From: Streptomyces sp. NBC_01451
GTDB lineage: Bacteria; Actinomycetota; Actinomycetes; Streptomycetales; Streptomycetaceae
Length of the DNA stretch: 64,000 bases
Direction: 5' to 3'
Assembly: GCF_036227485.1 (NCBI RefSeq)
Contig: NZ_CP109479.1
Span: forward strand, 434,001 to 498,000
Positions 34,614 through 42,344 of this stretch are shown here, piece by piece (the first letter of the stretch is position 1; the number at the start of each line of letters is the position of its first letter). The translations under genes were made by a program, and so were the position numbers. A model generated the notes under the pieces. It was not told the DNA's origin. It searched no databases and was given only the letters and a program-made list of their open reading frames with translations.

Positions 34614-35642
34614 TCATGTCTGCCGCAACGGCTCGTACATGTCAGCTCCTATCCCGAACGTCCAGGCCACTCCCTCGCGGGCCGTGCGGGTCGTCGGCGG
34701 CACCCGCAGCCAGTAGGTGCGGCTCGTACCGTCCGGTTCCGGTGTGGAGTTGACGACCTCGACCATGACCACGTCCTCGTCGCCGACGAGTGCGATCCGC
34801 CACAGCACGCCCGTCTCGTCGCGGTGGACGGGCTTCGCGCCCGACTCGTCCAGGTACCGGTCGTAGCCGTAGTACTCCAGCATCACCCGGCGGAGTTCGG
34901 CGTTCTCCTCGCCACGGATCCGCTCCGGGCTCAGTGCGGTCAGCTCGTCCAGGAAATCCCGTGGCACGGGCATGCCGCGCCAGGCGTACAGCTCGAACCC
35001 GTCCGCGTAGCCGAGGGCCGGGCCGTCGCCTCGGTCCAGGCGTCCGGCTTCGTCGCGGTGCAGGGTGAGCGGGCGTTCGCTGACGATCGCCGTCCCCTCG
35101 TAGGGCCACCACCAGCCCGCGTCGCGCGCCACTGCGGCGAGGCCCGCCAGGGGGCTGTCGTCGCCGGACTCGAACGCGCACAGCCAGGCCGCGTCGTGCT
35201 GTCCCAGCGCGGCGTCCAGAAGCAGCAGGCGGACCTGTGTCTCCTCCTGGCGGTCGGCGGCGAGTTCCTCGACGATTCCCGCCCGCACCCGGTCGACCAG
35301 GGTGCGGGTCGACTCCCACAGGCTCGCTCCGGTGGCCCGCCAGTGCCCGCTCCACCGCTCGGGCCCCAACCGCGCGTGCAGCCGGGCCCGTTCGGCCGCC
35401 CAGGGCCTGCCCAGCACGGCGTCGCGGACACCGGCTCCGAGAGGGCCGAGCGCCGAACCGTCCGGGTGAGCGGCCGTCATGAGCATCCGCACCGCCTCGC
35501 GGGGCGAGCGCGCCCACAGGATGCGGTCGGGTTCCGCCAGCCCCGCGCTCCGGTAGGCGAGCCGGACGCCTTCCTCGGCCGCCGCCCGGTCCCCCGGTCC
35601 CGTCGCTGCCGCCGCCGCCCGCCAACTGACCTGATCCTTCAA
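34614..35642 (-). CDS. DUF6745 domain-containing protein
   Basis: The roughly 342-aa protein carries the C-terminal signature I associate with DUF6745: RLDRGDGPALGYADGFELYAW, EENAELRRVMLEYYGYDRYL, VHRDETGVLWRI, and TRTAREGVAWTFGI near the end. The function is unknown. I prefer TTG 35642, which has GAGAGG seven bases upstream; an ATG at 35678 is in frame but lacks a ribosome site. It follows a small His-rich gene and lies under a damage-type promoter divergent from the STM4015 operon. The 200 bp to its right-hand-strand neighbour at 34413 hold no evident gene. Confidence 0.8.
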   Translation of the reverse strand: MKDQVSWRAAAAATGPGDRAAAEEGVRLAYRSAGLAEPDRILWARSPREAVRMLMTAAHPDGSALGPLGAGVRDAVLGRPWAAERARLHARLGPERWSGHWRATGASLWESTRTLVDRVRAGIVEELAADRQEETQVRLLLLDAALGQHDAAWLCAFESGDDSPLAGLAAVARDAGWWWPYEGTAIVSERPLTLHRDEAGRLDRGDGPALGYADGFELYAWRGMPVPRDFLDELTALSPERIRGEENAELRRVMLEYYGYDRYLDESGAKPVHRDETGVLWRIALVGDEDVVMVEVVNSTPEPDGTSRTYWLRVPPTTRTAREGVAWTFGIGADMYEPLRQT

Positions 35643-35732
35643 CGCCGTTCCTCTCCCCAGTACTGTGCCGGACCGCATCCCCGTGCCGCCCGGCCCTGCG
35701 TTTCCCCCGCTGGCCCGCTCCCCCCGGTGCTG

Positions 35733-36059
35733 TCAGTCGGCGACGACGCGCACCGAACCCGGGATGTACTCCCGCTGCCGGATCACCCGGTACCAGCCCT
35801 TCGGGAGTGAGATCGCCGCGTGCTCCTCGTGGACGACACGCGCGCCCTCGGGCACGTGCAGCAGCATCGGCCCGAACACCCCGGCCTCCCGGATCAGGCG
35901 CCCCGGACCGGCCACCGCATGGGCGTGCCCGGTGACTTCACCGAGGGCCAGGACGAGTCTGCCGCGGCCGTCACGCGGTTCGGACGCCGCGTCCACCGCG
36001 TACTCCGGCACCGCTCCCTCGGCCAGCGCCACGATCAGAACGTCTCCTTGCCGGTACAT
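35733..36059 (-). CDS. small uncharacterised partner of the DUF6745 protein
   Basis: The 108-aa product (MYRQGDVLIVALAEGAVPEY) is predicted to be all-beta. It has a TGHAHAV motif near residue 43 and HEEH near residue 77, which look like a possible metal site. I recall similar short proteins beside DUF6745 genes in other bacteria. The ATG at 36059 follows GGGAGGGAGA. It is the first gene of the leftward pair, with a predicted 36-nt leader from the promoter at 36102-36124. Biochemical function is unknown. Confidence 0.78.
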   Translation of the reverse strand: MYRQGDVLIVALAEGAVPEYAVDAASEPRDGRGRLVLALGEVTGHAHAVAGPGRLIREAGVFGPMLLHVPEGARVVHEEHAAISLPKGWYRVIRQREYIPGSVRVVAD

Positions 36060-36101
36060 GGGTCTCCCTCCCGTTCGCGGCACGCCGTGTGCCATGGAAC
36101 G

Positions 36102-36124
36102 ACCGTAGGGGCGGGCACTGACAT
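36102..36124 (-). promoter_or_regulatory. PafBC-type (RecA-independent DNA-damage) promoter, leftward
   Basis: Read on the minus strand, ATGTCAGTG (36124-36116), eight bases, then TACGGT (36107-36102) match the mycobacterial RecA-NDp consensus TTGTCRGTG-N8-TAnnnT at every defined position except the first T. The predicted start is near 36095. Confidence 0.7.
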
Positions 36125-36242
36125 CGATGCTGATGCTCAGGTTCCGACGGCCGGGCCACGCCGCCGTTACCGGGCACGACGTGTGGTCATCTGCGTCTCG
36201 GCGCACGGCCGTTGGACCGTGGGGAGGCCCCTGTCCGCGGCG

Positions 36243-36265
36243 TTGTCAGTGCCGCTTGGTAGAAC
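36243..36265 (+). promoter_or_regulatory. PafBC-type (RecA-independent DNA-damage) promoter, rightward
   Basis: TTGTCAGTG (36243-36251), eight bases, then TAGAAC (36260-36265) match the same consensus with a perfect upstream box and one mismatch in the last base of the -10 (C, with T following). The predicted start is near 36272, giving an 82-nt leader to the STM4015 gene. Confidence 0.7.
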
Positions 36266-36353
36266 TCCTCTACCTGGATGCGGTCGGCGCGCACACCAGG
36301 ACCAGCACCACGACAGCCGATCCACCGGTCTCAGCATCAGGGAGCAGGCACGC

Positions 36354-37322
36354 ATGACACTCGGTAGCCACCTCGGGGAACTCCACGGCCTCCCGGCCTT
36401 CACCTTTCCCGACGCCGGTGACACATCGGCGGACATGTCCGCGCTCCCGTCGCCCGAGTCCGTCGCCTGGCGCATCGCCGTGGACTCCTACGATGCCAAG
36501 GAGCAGTGGGAGGATGCCTTCGCCCGCTTCCTGGAGGCCGTCGACACCCGGCGGGTCCGCGCACTGATCGTCGGCGCGTGGAGCGACGTGTACGACAACG
36601 CCCCCGACGCCGTGATCGGGGCGCTGGTGGCGGCCCGCGACCAGCTCCCCGGCCTGCGCAGCCTGTTCCTGGCCGACATCCTGTCCGAGGAGTGCGAGAT
36701 CTCCTGGATCAACCAGGGCGACGTCACTCCCCTCCTGGAAGCCTTTCCCGACCTGGAGGAGTTCGGAGTCCGCGGGGGCAACGAGCTGGTCTTCCCCGCC
36801 GTCCGTCACGAGCGGCTGCGCAAGCTGACCGTGGAGACCGGCGGCATGCCCGTCGAGGTGGTGCGCGGCATCGCGGCCAGCGATCTGCCCGCCCTCGTCG
36901 AACTCGACCTGTGGCTGGGGACGTCCGAGTACGGGGGCGATGCGGACGTGGCAGATCTGGAACCCTTCTTCGCGGGCACCAGGCTGCCGAGTCTGACGCG
37001 CCTCGGTCTGCGCAACAGCGAGATCCAGGACGCCGTCTGTACGGCGCTCGCGTCCGCGCCGGTGGTGGCCCGTCTTGAGGTGCTCGACGTCTCGATGGGC
37101 GTGCTCACCGACGACGGCGCCACGGCGCTGCTGACCGGTCAGCCGTTGACGCATCTGAAGAAGCTCGACCTGCACCACAACTACCTCAGTGAGGCGCTGC
37201 GTACACGGTTGCTCCAGACGCTGGAGCCCGCCGGTGTGGAGGTCGACGCCGATCCCGAGGACGCCGAGTCCGACGAGGACGACGACGGCGAGGTCTGGCG
37301 TTTCGTCTCGGTGGGCGAGTAG
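36354..37322 (+). CDS. STM4015-family leucine-rich-repeat-like protein
   Basis: The 322-aa protein resembles the family named after Salmonella STM4015. Repeated leucine-rich segments run through residues 95-300 (LPGLRSLFLADI, FPDLEEFGVRGGNEL, LPALVELDLWLG, LPSLTRLGLRNSEIQD, LEVLDVSMGVLTDDG, LKKLDLHHNYLSE), and an acidic tail (EDAESDEDDDGE) follows. The ATG at 36354 follows GGAG. There is no signal peptide, so it is cytoplasmic. LRR folds bind proteins or peptides, so it may recognise a target for the operon's enzymes. It is the first gene of the five-gene operon, behind a damage-type promoter. Confidence 0.88.
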   Translation: MTLGSHLGELHGLPAFTFPDAGDTSADMSALPSPESVAWRIAVDSYDAKEQWEDAFARFLEAVDTRRVRALIVGAWSDVYDNAPDAVIGALVAARDQLPGLRSLFLADILSEECEISWINQGDVTPLLEAFPDLEEFGVRGGNELVFPAVRHERLRKLTVETGGMPVEVVRGIAASDLPALVELDLWLGTSEYGGDADVADLEPFFAGTRLPSLTRLGLRNSEIQDAVCTALASAPVVARLEVLDVSMGVLTDDGATALLTGQPLTHLKKLDLHHNYLSEALRTRLLQTLEPAGVEVDADPEDAESDEDDDGEVWRFVSVGE

Positions 37323-37363
37323 CACACCGGCGTCCGGACCAGGGAACCAAGGCAGGTAGGGGG

Positions 37364-38566
37364 ATGGGGAGCGGCATGCGGTACACGGAGGCGGGGAGCG
37401 CCTCACCGAGGTGGGCGGTGGTCGCCAACGGGGACAACCGCCGGGTGGGCCTGTTCGCCGCGGCCACCGAGGCCGCCGGTCACGGCACGCCTCGCGTGGT
37501 CGAGTGGCGTGACGTGCTGCGCGAGGGGGGACACGACTTCGCCGACGACGAGCTCGTCCGTCTCGACTCTCCCGGGGAGAGCGCCGAGGTGGACGCCCTG
37601 CTGCGCGGTGTGGACGATCCGACGCGGGTCGAGGGGTCCGCGCTCTGGTACGGGCGGTTCCTGGAGTGTGTGGCCTCGCTGCGCGGTGGGCGACGGCTCG
37701 ACGACCCGGTGGACCTGGCCGTGATGTTCGACAAACGGCTGTGTCACGAGCGGCTCCTGCGGGCGGGCGTGCCGGTGCCGCCGTCGCCCACCTCCGGGGG
37801 CGGGGTACCGGTGCGGGACTGGGCGGACGTACGGGGTCTCATGGAGGAGGCGGGCCTGCGGCGGGTCTTCGTCAAGCTCGCGCACGGTTCCTCCGCGTCC
37901 GGTGTGCTGGCGATCGAGACGACCGCGTCGGGCCGCATCCGCGCGACCACGTCCGTGGAGCGGGCCGAGGAGGGCCGGCTCCACAACTCCCTGCGCGTGC
38001 GCCGCTACACCGAGGAGCGGGAGATCGCCGCGATCGTCGACACGCTCGCCGGGGACGGACTGCACATCGAGCGGTGGCTGCCGAAGGCGTCGCTCGGCGG
38101 CCGGTCGGCGGATCTCCGCGTCGTGGTCGTGGGCGGCCGGGCCACCCACGCCGTGGTCCGCACCAGCCGTTCCCCGCTGACGAATCTGCATCTGGGCGGA
38201 GCGCGCGGCGACCTGGCGGCCGTCCGGGCGCTGGCCGGCGACCGGTGGGCAGCGGCCCTCGAAACGAGTGAGCGGGCCGCTGCCTGCTTCCCCGGCACCC
38301 TGTGTGTCGGTGTCGATCTGCTGCCGGCGGTCGGCTGGCGCCGTTTCGCCGTCGGCGAGGTCAACGCGTTCGGTGACCTGCTCCCCCGTCTCACCGGCCT
38401 CCCCGGCAGCGGGGCGGAGGGCCTGGACACGTACGCCGCGCAGGTCGCCGCGGCCGTCTCCTTCTCCCCCGGCCGCCTTCCCGGGACACCGGAGCCTCCC
38501 GCACCGCCCGCGGCATCACCCGTACGACCGCACGAGCTGCCGAGGAACACCCATGCCATCGTCTGA
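37364..38566 (+). CDS. STM4014-family ATP-grasp-like protein
   Basis: The 400-aa product has a pre-ATP-grasp domain (WAVVANGDNRRVGLFAAATEAAG) and ATP-grasp features. VFVKLAHGSSASGVLAIE supplies the ATP-binding lysine and glycine loop, and VGEVNAFGDLLPRL resembles the Mg-binding Glu/Asn end. ATP-grasp enzymes join a carboxylate to an amine or thiol through an acyl phosphate. Start choice is uncertain between the ATG at 37364 and the ATG at 37376 (GGGGAG just upstream of the latter). It follows STM4015 by 41 bp, and its C-terminus overlaps STM4013 by 14 bp. The substrate is unknown. Confidence 0.85.
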   Translation: MGSGMRYTEAGSASPRWAVVANGDNRRVGLFAAATEAAGHGTPRVVEWRDVLREGGHDFADDELVRLDSPGESAEVDALLRGVDDPTRVEGSALWYGRFLECVASLRGGRRLDDPVDLAVMFDKRLCHERLLRAGVPVPPSPTSGGGVPVRDWADVRGLMEEAGLRRVFVKLAHGSSASGVLAIETTASGRIRATTSVERAEEGRLHNSLRVRRYTEEREIAAIVDTLAGDGLHIERWLPKASLGGRSADLRVVVVGGRATHAVVRTSRSPLTNLHLGGARGDLAAVRALAGDRWAAALETSERAAACFPGTLCVGVDLLPAVGWRRFAVGEVNAFGDLLPRLTGLPGSGAEGLDTYAAQVAAAVSFSPGRLPGTPEPPAPPAASPVRPHELPRNTHAIV

Positions 38567-39404
38567 GCCGCTTCCCGCGCCGGCCGCCGTGCCGGACATG
38601 AACCAGGTGGTGGGCCGCGACGACCTGCTGCTGCTCACCCTGGACACCCTCCGCCACGACGTGGCCGTCGAACTCGCCGCCGCCGGACGGCTGCCCAACC
38701 TGACCGCGCACCTGCCGGGCGGCACCTGGGAGAAGCGGCACGCGCCCGGGAGTTTCACCTACGCCTCCCACCAGGCGATGTTCGCGGGTTTCCTGCCCAC
38801 TCCGGCGGCGCCCGGACCGCATCCGCGGCTGTTCGCGGCCCGGTTCGCGGGCAGTGAGACGACGGCGGACGGCACGTACGTCTTCGACACCCCGGACCTG
38901 GTGTCCGGCCTGGCCGCGCACGGCTACCGCACGGTGTGCATCGGCGGTGTCGGCTTCTTCAACAAGCAGGGCGCCCTGGGCGACGTGCTGCCCGGGTTCT
39001 TCCAGGAGAGCCACTGGGAGCCGGAGTTCTCGGTGGCCTCACCGACCTCCTTCGAGGCGCAGGTGGCACGCGCCGAGCAGACGGTGTCCGAACTGCCTCC
39101 GGAGCAGCGGCTGTTCCTCTTCCTGAACGCCTCCGCGCTGCACCAGCCGAACTGGTTCCACCTCCCCGGCGCGACCCGCGAGGCGGGCGACAGCCGGCTC
39201 ACCCATGCCGCCGCGCTGGAGTACATCGACCGTCACGTGGGGCGGCTGTTCACGGCGATGAGTTCGCGCCGCCGCTGCTTCGCCATCGTCTGTTCCGACC
39301 ACGGCACCGCCTACGGGGACGACGGCCACACCGGTCACCGCCTCGGTCACGAATCCGTGTGGACCGTGCCCTACGGCCACTTCTTCCTGGAGCCGTCCGC
39401 ATGA
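38553..39404 (+). CDS. STM4013/SEN3800-family sulfatase-like hydrolase
   Basis: The 283-aa protein shows alkaline-phosphatase-superfamily traits: an N-terminal metal-site strand (LLLLTLDTLRHDVAVELAAA), a candidate nucleophile segment GSFTYASHQAMFAGF, and a late metal-binding loop CSDHGTAYGDDGHTGHRLGH. There is no signal peptide, so unlike most sulfatases it should act inside the cell. It has no CxPxR formylglycine motif. The ATG at 38553 follows GAGGAA; a later ATG at 38598 fits the family's usual length but lacks a ribosome site. Its stop codon overlaps the next gene (ATGA). It may hydrolyse a phosphate, phosphonate or sulfate ester; the substrate is unknown. Confidence 0.86.
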   Translation: MPSSEPLPAPAAVPDMNQVVGRDDLLLLTLDTLRHDVAVELAAAGRLPNLTAHLPGGTWEKRHAPGSFTYASHQAMFAGFLPTPAAPGPHPRLFAARFAGSETTADGTYVFDTPDLVSGLAAHGYRTVCIGGVGFFNKQGALGDVLPGFFQESHWEPEFSVASPTSFEAQVARAEQTVSELPPEQRLFLFLNASALHQPNWFHLPGATREAGDSRLTHAAALEYIDRHVGRLFTAMSSRRRCFAIVCSDHGTAYGDDGHTGHRLGHESVWTVPYGHFFLEPSA

Positions 39405-40762
39405 CCATGACCGTCACCTCGCCGGACACCTCCGTCCGCCTTCCACGGCCGTACCAGAGCTATACGTACGCGTACCCGCACAAGACCGCCTACCGGCCGC
39501 TCACGCCCGGGCCCCGGCTCGCGGACCTGTGGGCCGGCGAGTCCCGCCAGGCCCTGTCCCTGTACCTGCACATCCCGTTCTGCGAGGTCCGCTGCGGTTT
39601 CTGCAACCTGTTCACCCGGATCGGCGCGCCGGACGGTCTGACGGGCCGCTACCTGGACGCCCTGCAACGGCAGGCGGCCGCCGTCCGTGAGGCGCTGGGT
39701 GACGCGCAGCCCCCGCGGTTCGCCAACGCGGCGTTCGGCGGCGGCACCCCGACCTTCCTGGAGGCGGCGGAGCTGGAGCGGCTGTGCGACATCGCCGAGC
39801 GCGAGACGGGCGTGGATCTGCGGGCCGTCCCGCTCTCCGTGGAGGCGTCTCCGTCCACAGCCACGGCCGACCGGCTGGCCGTGCTGGTCGAGCGGGGCGC
39901 CACCCGCCTCAGCCTCGGCGTGCAGAGCTTCGTCGAGGAGGAGGCGCGGGCCGCCGTACGCCCACAGCACAGGTCCGACGTCGAGGCGGCACTGACGCGT
40001 ATCCGCGAGGCCGGCGTGCCCGTCCTCAACATCGACCTGATCTACGGCATCGACGGGCAGACGGCGGCCAGTTGGCGCTACTCCCTCGACGCGGCCCTCG
40101 CCTGGCGTCCCGAGGAGATCTACCTGTACCCCCTCTACATCCGCCCGCTCACCGGTCTCGGCCGCCACACCGACCCGCTCGCAGCCGACCACGAGTGGGA
40201 CGAGCAACGCCTGCGCCGCTACCGGGAGGGCCGCGACCATCTCCTCTCCCAGGGCTACGAGCAGGTGTCGATGCGCATGTTCCGGCGCTCGGACGCGCCG
40301 CCGCAGGGCCCGGACGACTACGCCTGCCAGACCGACGGCATGATCGGCCTGGGCTGCGGCGCCCGCTCGTACACCTCCCGGCTGCACTACTCCTTCGACT
40401 ACGCGGTGTCGATGCGGGAGATACGCGGCATCATCGACGACTACACGGCCACCGAGGACTTCTCCCGCGCGCTGCACGGGCGCCGGGTCGACGAGGACGA
40501 GGCACGGCGCCGTCATCTGCTGCAGTCGCTGCTCCAGGCCGAGGGCCTGCCCGTCGCGGAGTACCGGCTGCGGTTCGGCTCGGACCCGTACGACGACTTC
40601 CCCGCCGAGCTGGATCTCCTGGCCGCCCGGGACTGGCTCGACGGCGACCGGCCGGAGCGGCTGCGCCTGTCCGCCGAGGGGCTGGCCCACTCGGACGCCA
40701 TCGGGCCCGAGTTCTTCTCACCGGACGTGCGCGACGCCATGGCCGCCTACGAGACGAAGTGA
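39401..40762 (+). CDS. STM4012-family radical SAM protein (HemN-like)
   Basis: The 453-aa protein carries the radical SAM motif CEVRCGFC (Cys61, Cys65, Cys68) after YLHIPF, the coproporphyrinogen-dehydrogenase-like opening of HemN relatives. GGGTPTFLEAAELERL and SLGVQSFVEEEARAAVRP are also HemN-like. The C-terminal HemN domain (SALHGRRVDEDEARRRHLLQ region) is present. It is not expected to be the heme enzyme itself; HemN relatives include methyltransferases and oligomer-modifying enzymes. The ATG overlaps the STM4013 stop codon. It reduces SAM at a 4Fe-4S cluster to start radical chemistry on an unknown substrate. Confidence 0.9.
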   Translation: MTMTVTSPDTSVRLPRPYQSYTYAYPHKTAYRPLTPGPRLADLWAGESRQALSLYLHIPFCEVRCGFCNLFTRIGAPDGLTGRYLDALQRQAAAVREALGDAQPPRFANAAFGGGTPTFLEAAELERLCDIAERETGVDLRAVPLSVEASPSTATADRLAVLVERGATRLSLGVQSFVEEEARAAVRPQHRSDVEAALTRIREAGVPVLNIDLIYGIDGQTAASWRYSLDAALAWRPEEIYLYPLYIRPLTGLGRHTDPLAADHEWDEQRLRRYREGRDHLLSQGYEQVSMRMFRRSDAPPQGPDDYACQTDGMIGLGCGARSYTSRLHYSFDYAVSMREIRGIIDDYTATEDFSRALHGRRVDEDEARRRHLLQSLLQAEGLPVAEYRLRFGSDPYDDFPAELDLLAARDWLDGDRPERLRLSAEGLAHSDAIGPEFFSPDVRDAMAAYETK

Positions 40763-40772
40763 GAGACACCCG

Positions 40773-41699
40773 GTGGATCTGACACTGCTGTACCGCGGTC
40801 CGCTCTCCTCCTGCGACTACGACTGCCCCTACTGCCCGTTCGCGAAGCGCCGCGACACCACGGCGCAACTGCGCGCCGACCGCGCTGCGCTGGAACGGTT
40901 CACGGCGTGGGCGTGCGAACAGCGGGAGGACCGGCTGTCGGTCCTCTTCACCCCGTGGGGCGAGGGCCTGGTCCGCTCCTGGTACCGGCGCGCTCTCGTG
41001 ACACTCTCGCACCAGCCGCACATCCGCCGGGTCGCGATCCAGACCAACCTGAGCTGCCGCACCGACTGGCTCGCGGAAGCGGACCGCGACACCGTCGCCC
41101 TGTGGTGCACCTACCATCCCGGGCAGACGCCCTACGAACGGTTCCTGGCCAGGACGTACGAGCTGACCGCCCTCGGGGTCCGCTTCAGCGTCGGCATCGT
41201 CGGTGTCCCTGACCATCTGGAGCACGCGCGACGACTGCGTGCCGAACTGCCGGAGCACGTCTACCTGTGGGTGAACGCGGCCGAAGGGCACACCTACACG
41301 GACGAGCAGGCCGGTGAGTGGAGTGAGCTGGACCGGCTCTTCCCGCTCAGCCGCCACCCGCACCGCTCGGCGGGCCTGCCGTGCCGCACGGGTGAGTCGG
41401 TGCTCTCGGTGGACGGTGAGGGCACGGTGCGCCGCTGTCACTTCGTCCGCGCGGAGCTGGGAAATCTGTACGACGGTTCCTACCGTGCGGCGCTACGTCC
41501 GCGGGCCTGTCCGTCGGAGGTGTGCGACTGCCACATCGGATACGTGCACCTGGAGACGCTGCCGTTGTACGACGTGTTCGCGGGCGGTGTCCTGGAGCGG
41601 ATTCCGCGGGCCCTCCCCGACCGGCCGCTCCTGCCGCTGGTCCCGTCCGAACGAGGTGGCGTCGGCGCGGCTGCCATGGCAGGGTCGCCTGAGTCGTGA
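40773..41699 (+). CDS. STM4011-family radical SAM protein with C-terminal cysteine cluster
   Basis: The 308-aa product has the radical SAM motif CDYDCPYC (Cys14, Cys18, Cys21) close to its N-terminus. Further cysteines lie near the C-terminus (LPCRTGESVLSVDGEG, RRCHFV, CPSEVCDCHIGY), a SPASM/twitch-like pattern that probably binds an auxiliary Fe-S cluster. GTG 40773 follows GAGAGA. SPASM-type enzymes often modify peptides, which makes a peptide or protein substrate plausible here. It is the last clear member of the operon, 10 bp after STM4012. Confidence 0.88.
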   Translation: MDLTLLYRGPLSSCDYDCPYCPFAKRRDTTAQLRADRAALERFTAWACEQREDRLSVLFTPWGEGLVRSWYRRALVTLSHQPHIRRVAIQTNLSCRTDWLAEADRDTVALWCTYHPGQTPYERFLARTYELTALGVRFSVGIVGVPDHLEHARRLRAELPEHVYLWVNAAEGHTYTDEQAGEWSELDRLFPLSRHPHRSAGLPCRTGESVLSVDGEGTVRRCHFVRAELGNLYDGSYRAALRPRACPSEVCDCHIGYVHLETLPLYDVFAGGVLERIPRALPDRPLLPLVPSERGGVGAAAMAGSPES

Positions 41700-41724
41700 A
41701 CGTGCTGTTGCTGAGAGGAAGTTC

Positions 41725-42285
41725 GTGGACACGCAGACCTGGGACGCACTGGCCGCCTCGATGAGGAACGCGTACATCGCGGGCCCGGGCGAGGGGGCGG
41801 TGCCCCGGCCGGTCATCATGCCGCTGGTCCGCGGTGAACTGGTCGGCCTGATCTGGCTGCGTCCCGTCGAGACCGGCAAGGACGCGCTCACCGGCATCGC
41901 CCAGCTGTCGAACATCGCCGCGGCGGCCGGTGCGGACGAGGTCGTCCTCGCCTGGGAGACCCAGGACGTCGCCGCCGCCTGCGAGTTGCCGGTCACCGAC
42001 CCGACGCCGTGCCTGAACCTGGTGCACGCCACGAAGGACTCCCATACCCTGCACCGCTTCCCCTACGCCGAGCAGGCCGCCGAGGGCCGCGCCTCGATCG
42101 AGCCGCGATGGCTCCCCGCGCCCGAACCCCAGCCGGGCGGCGAACTGATCCCCCCGGTCCGGGCGGCGGTCGACTACTCCTTCATCCCGCTCGAAATCGA
42201 CCACCCCTCCCCCTTCGGCGTCACCGTGGTCCTGATGGAGGAGGACGGCTACAGCGTGCGTCTGACCGAGGCGTTCGCCCTCTGA
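41725..42285 (+). CDS. uncharacterised protein downstream of STM4011
   Basis: The 186-aa product starts at GTG 41725, with AGAGGAA just upstream. I recognise no domain. It looks soluble, alpha/beta, with a Trp/Pro-rich centre (RWLPAPEPQPGGELIPP) and no membrane segment or signal. The spacing of 25 bp after STM4011 suggests it may belong to the damage-regulated operon, but it is not part of the conserved STM4011-4015 set as I know it. Confidence 0.72.
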   Translation: MDTQTWDALAASMRNAYIAGPGEGAVPRPVIMPLVRGELVGLIWLRPVETGKDALTGIAQLSNIAAAAGADEVVLAWETQDVAAACELPVTDPTPCLNLVHATKDSHTLHRFPYAEQAAEGRASIEPRWLPAPEPQPGGELIPPVRAAVDYSFIPLEIDHPSPFGVTVVLMEEDGYSVRLTEAFAL

Positions 42286-42344
42286 CGACCGGTCGGCGGC
42301 CCGACCGGACCATCCTCGCCCCCTCCCGAAGGACGGACCGTCGT

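Noticed and set aside
39401..40762. Coproporphyrinogen III dehydrogenase (HemN) of heme synthesis
   Set aside because: Despite the HemN-like fold, the gene lies in the STM4011-4015 operon and matches the STM4012 family rather than true HemN.
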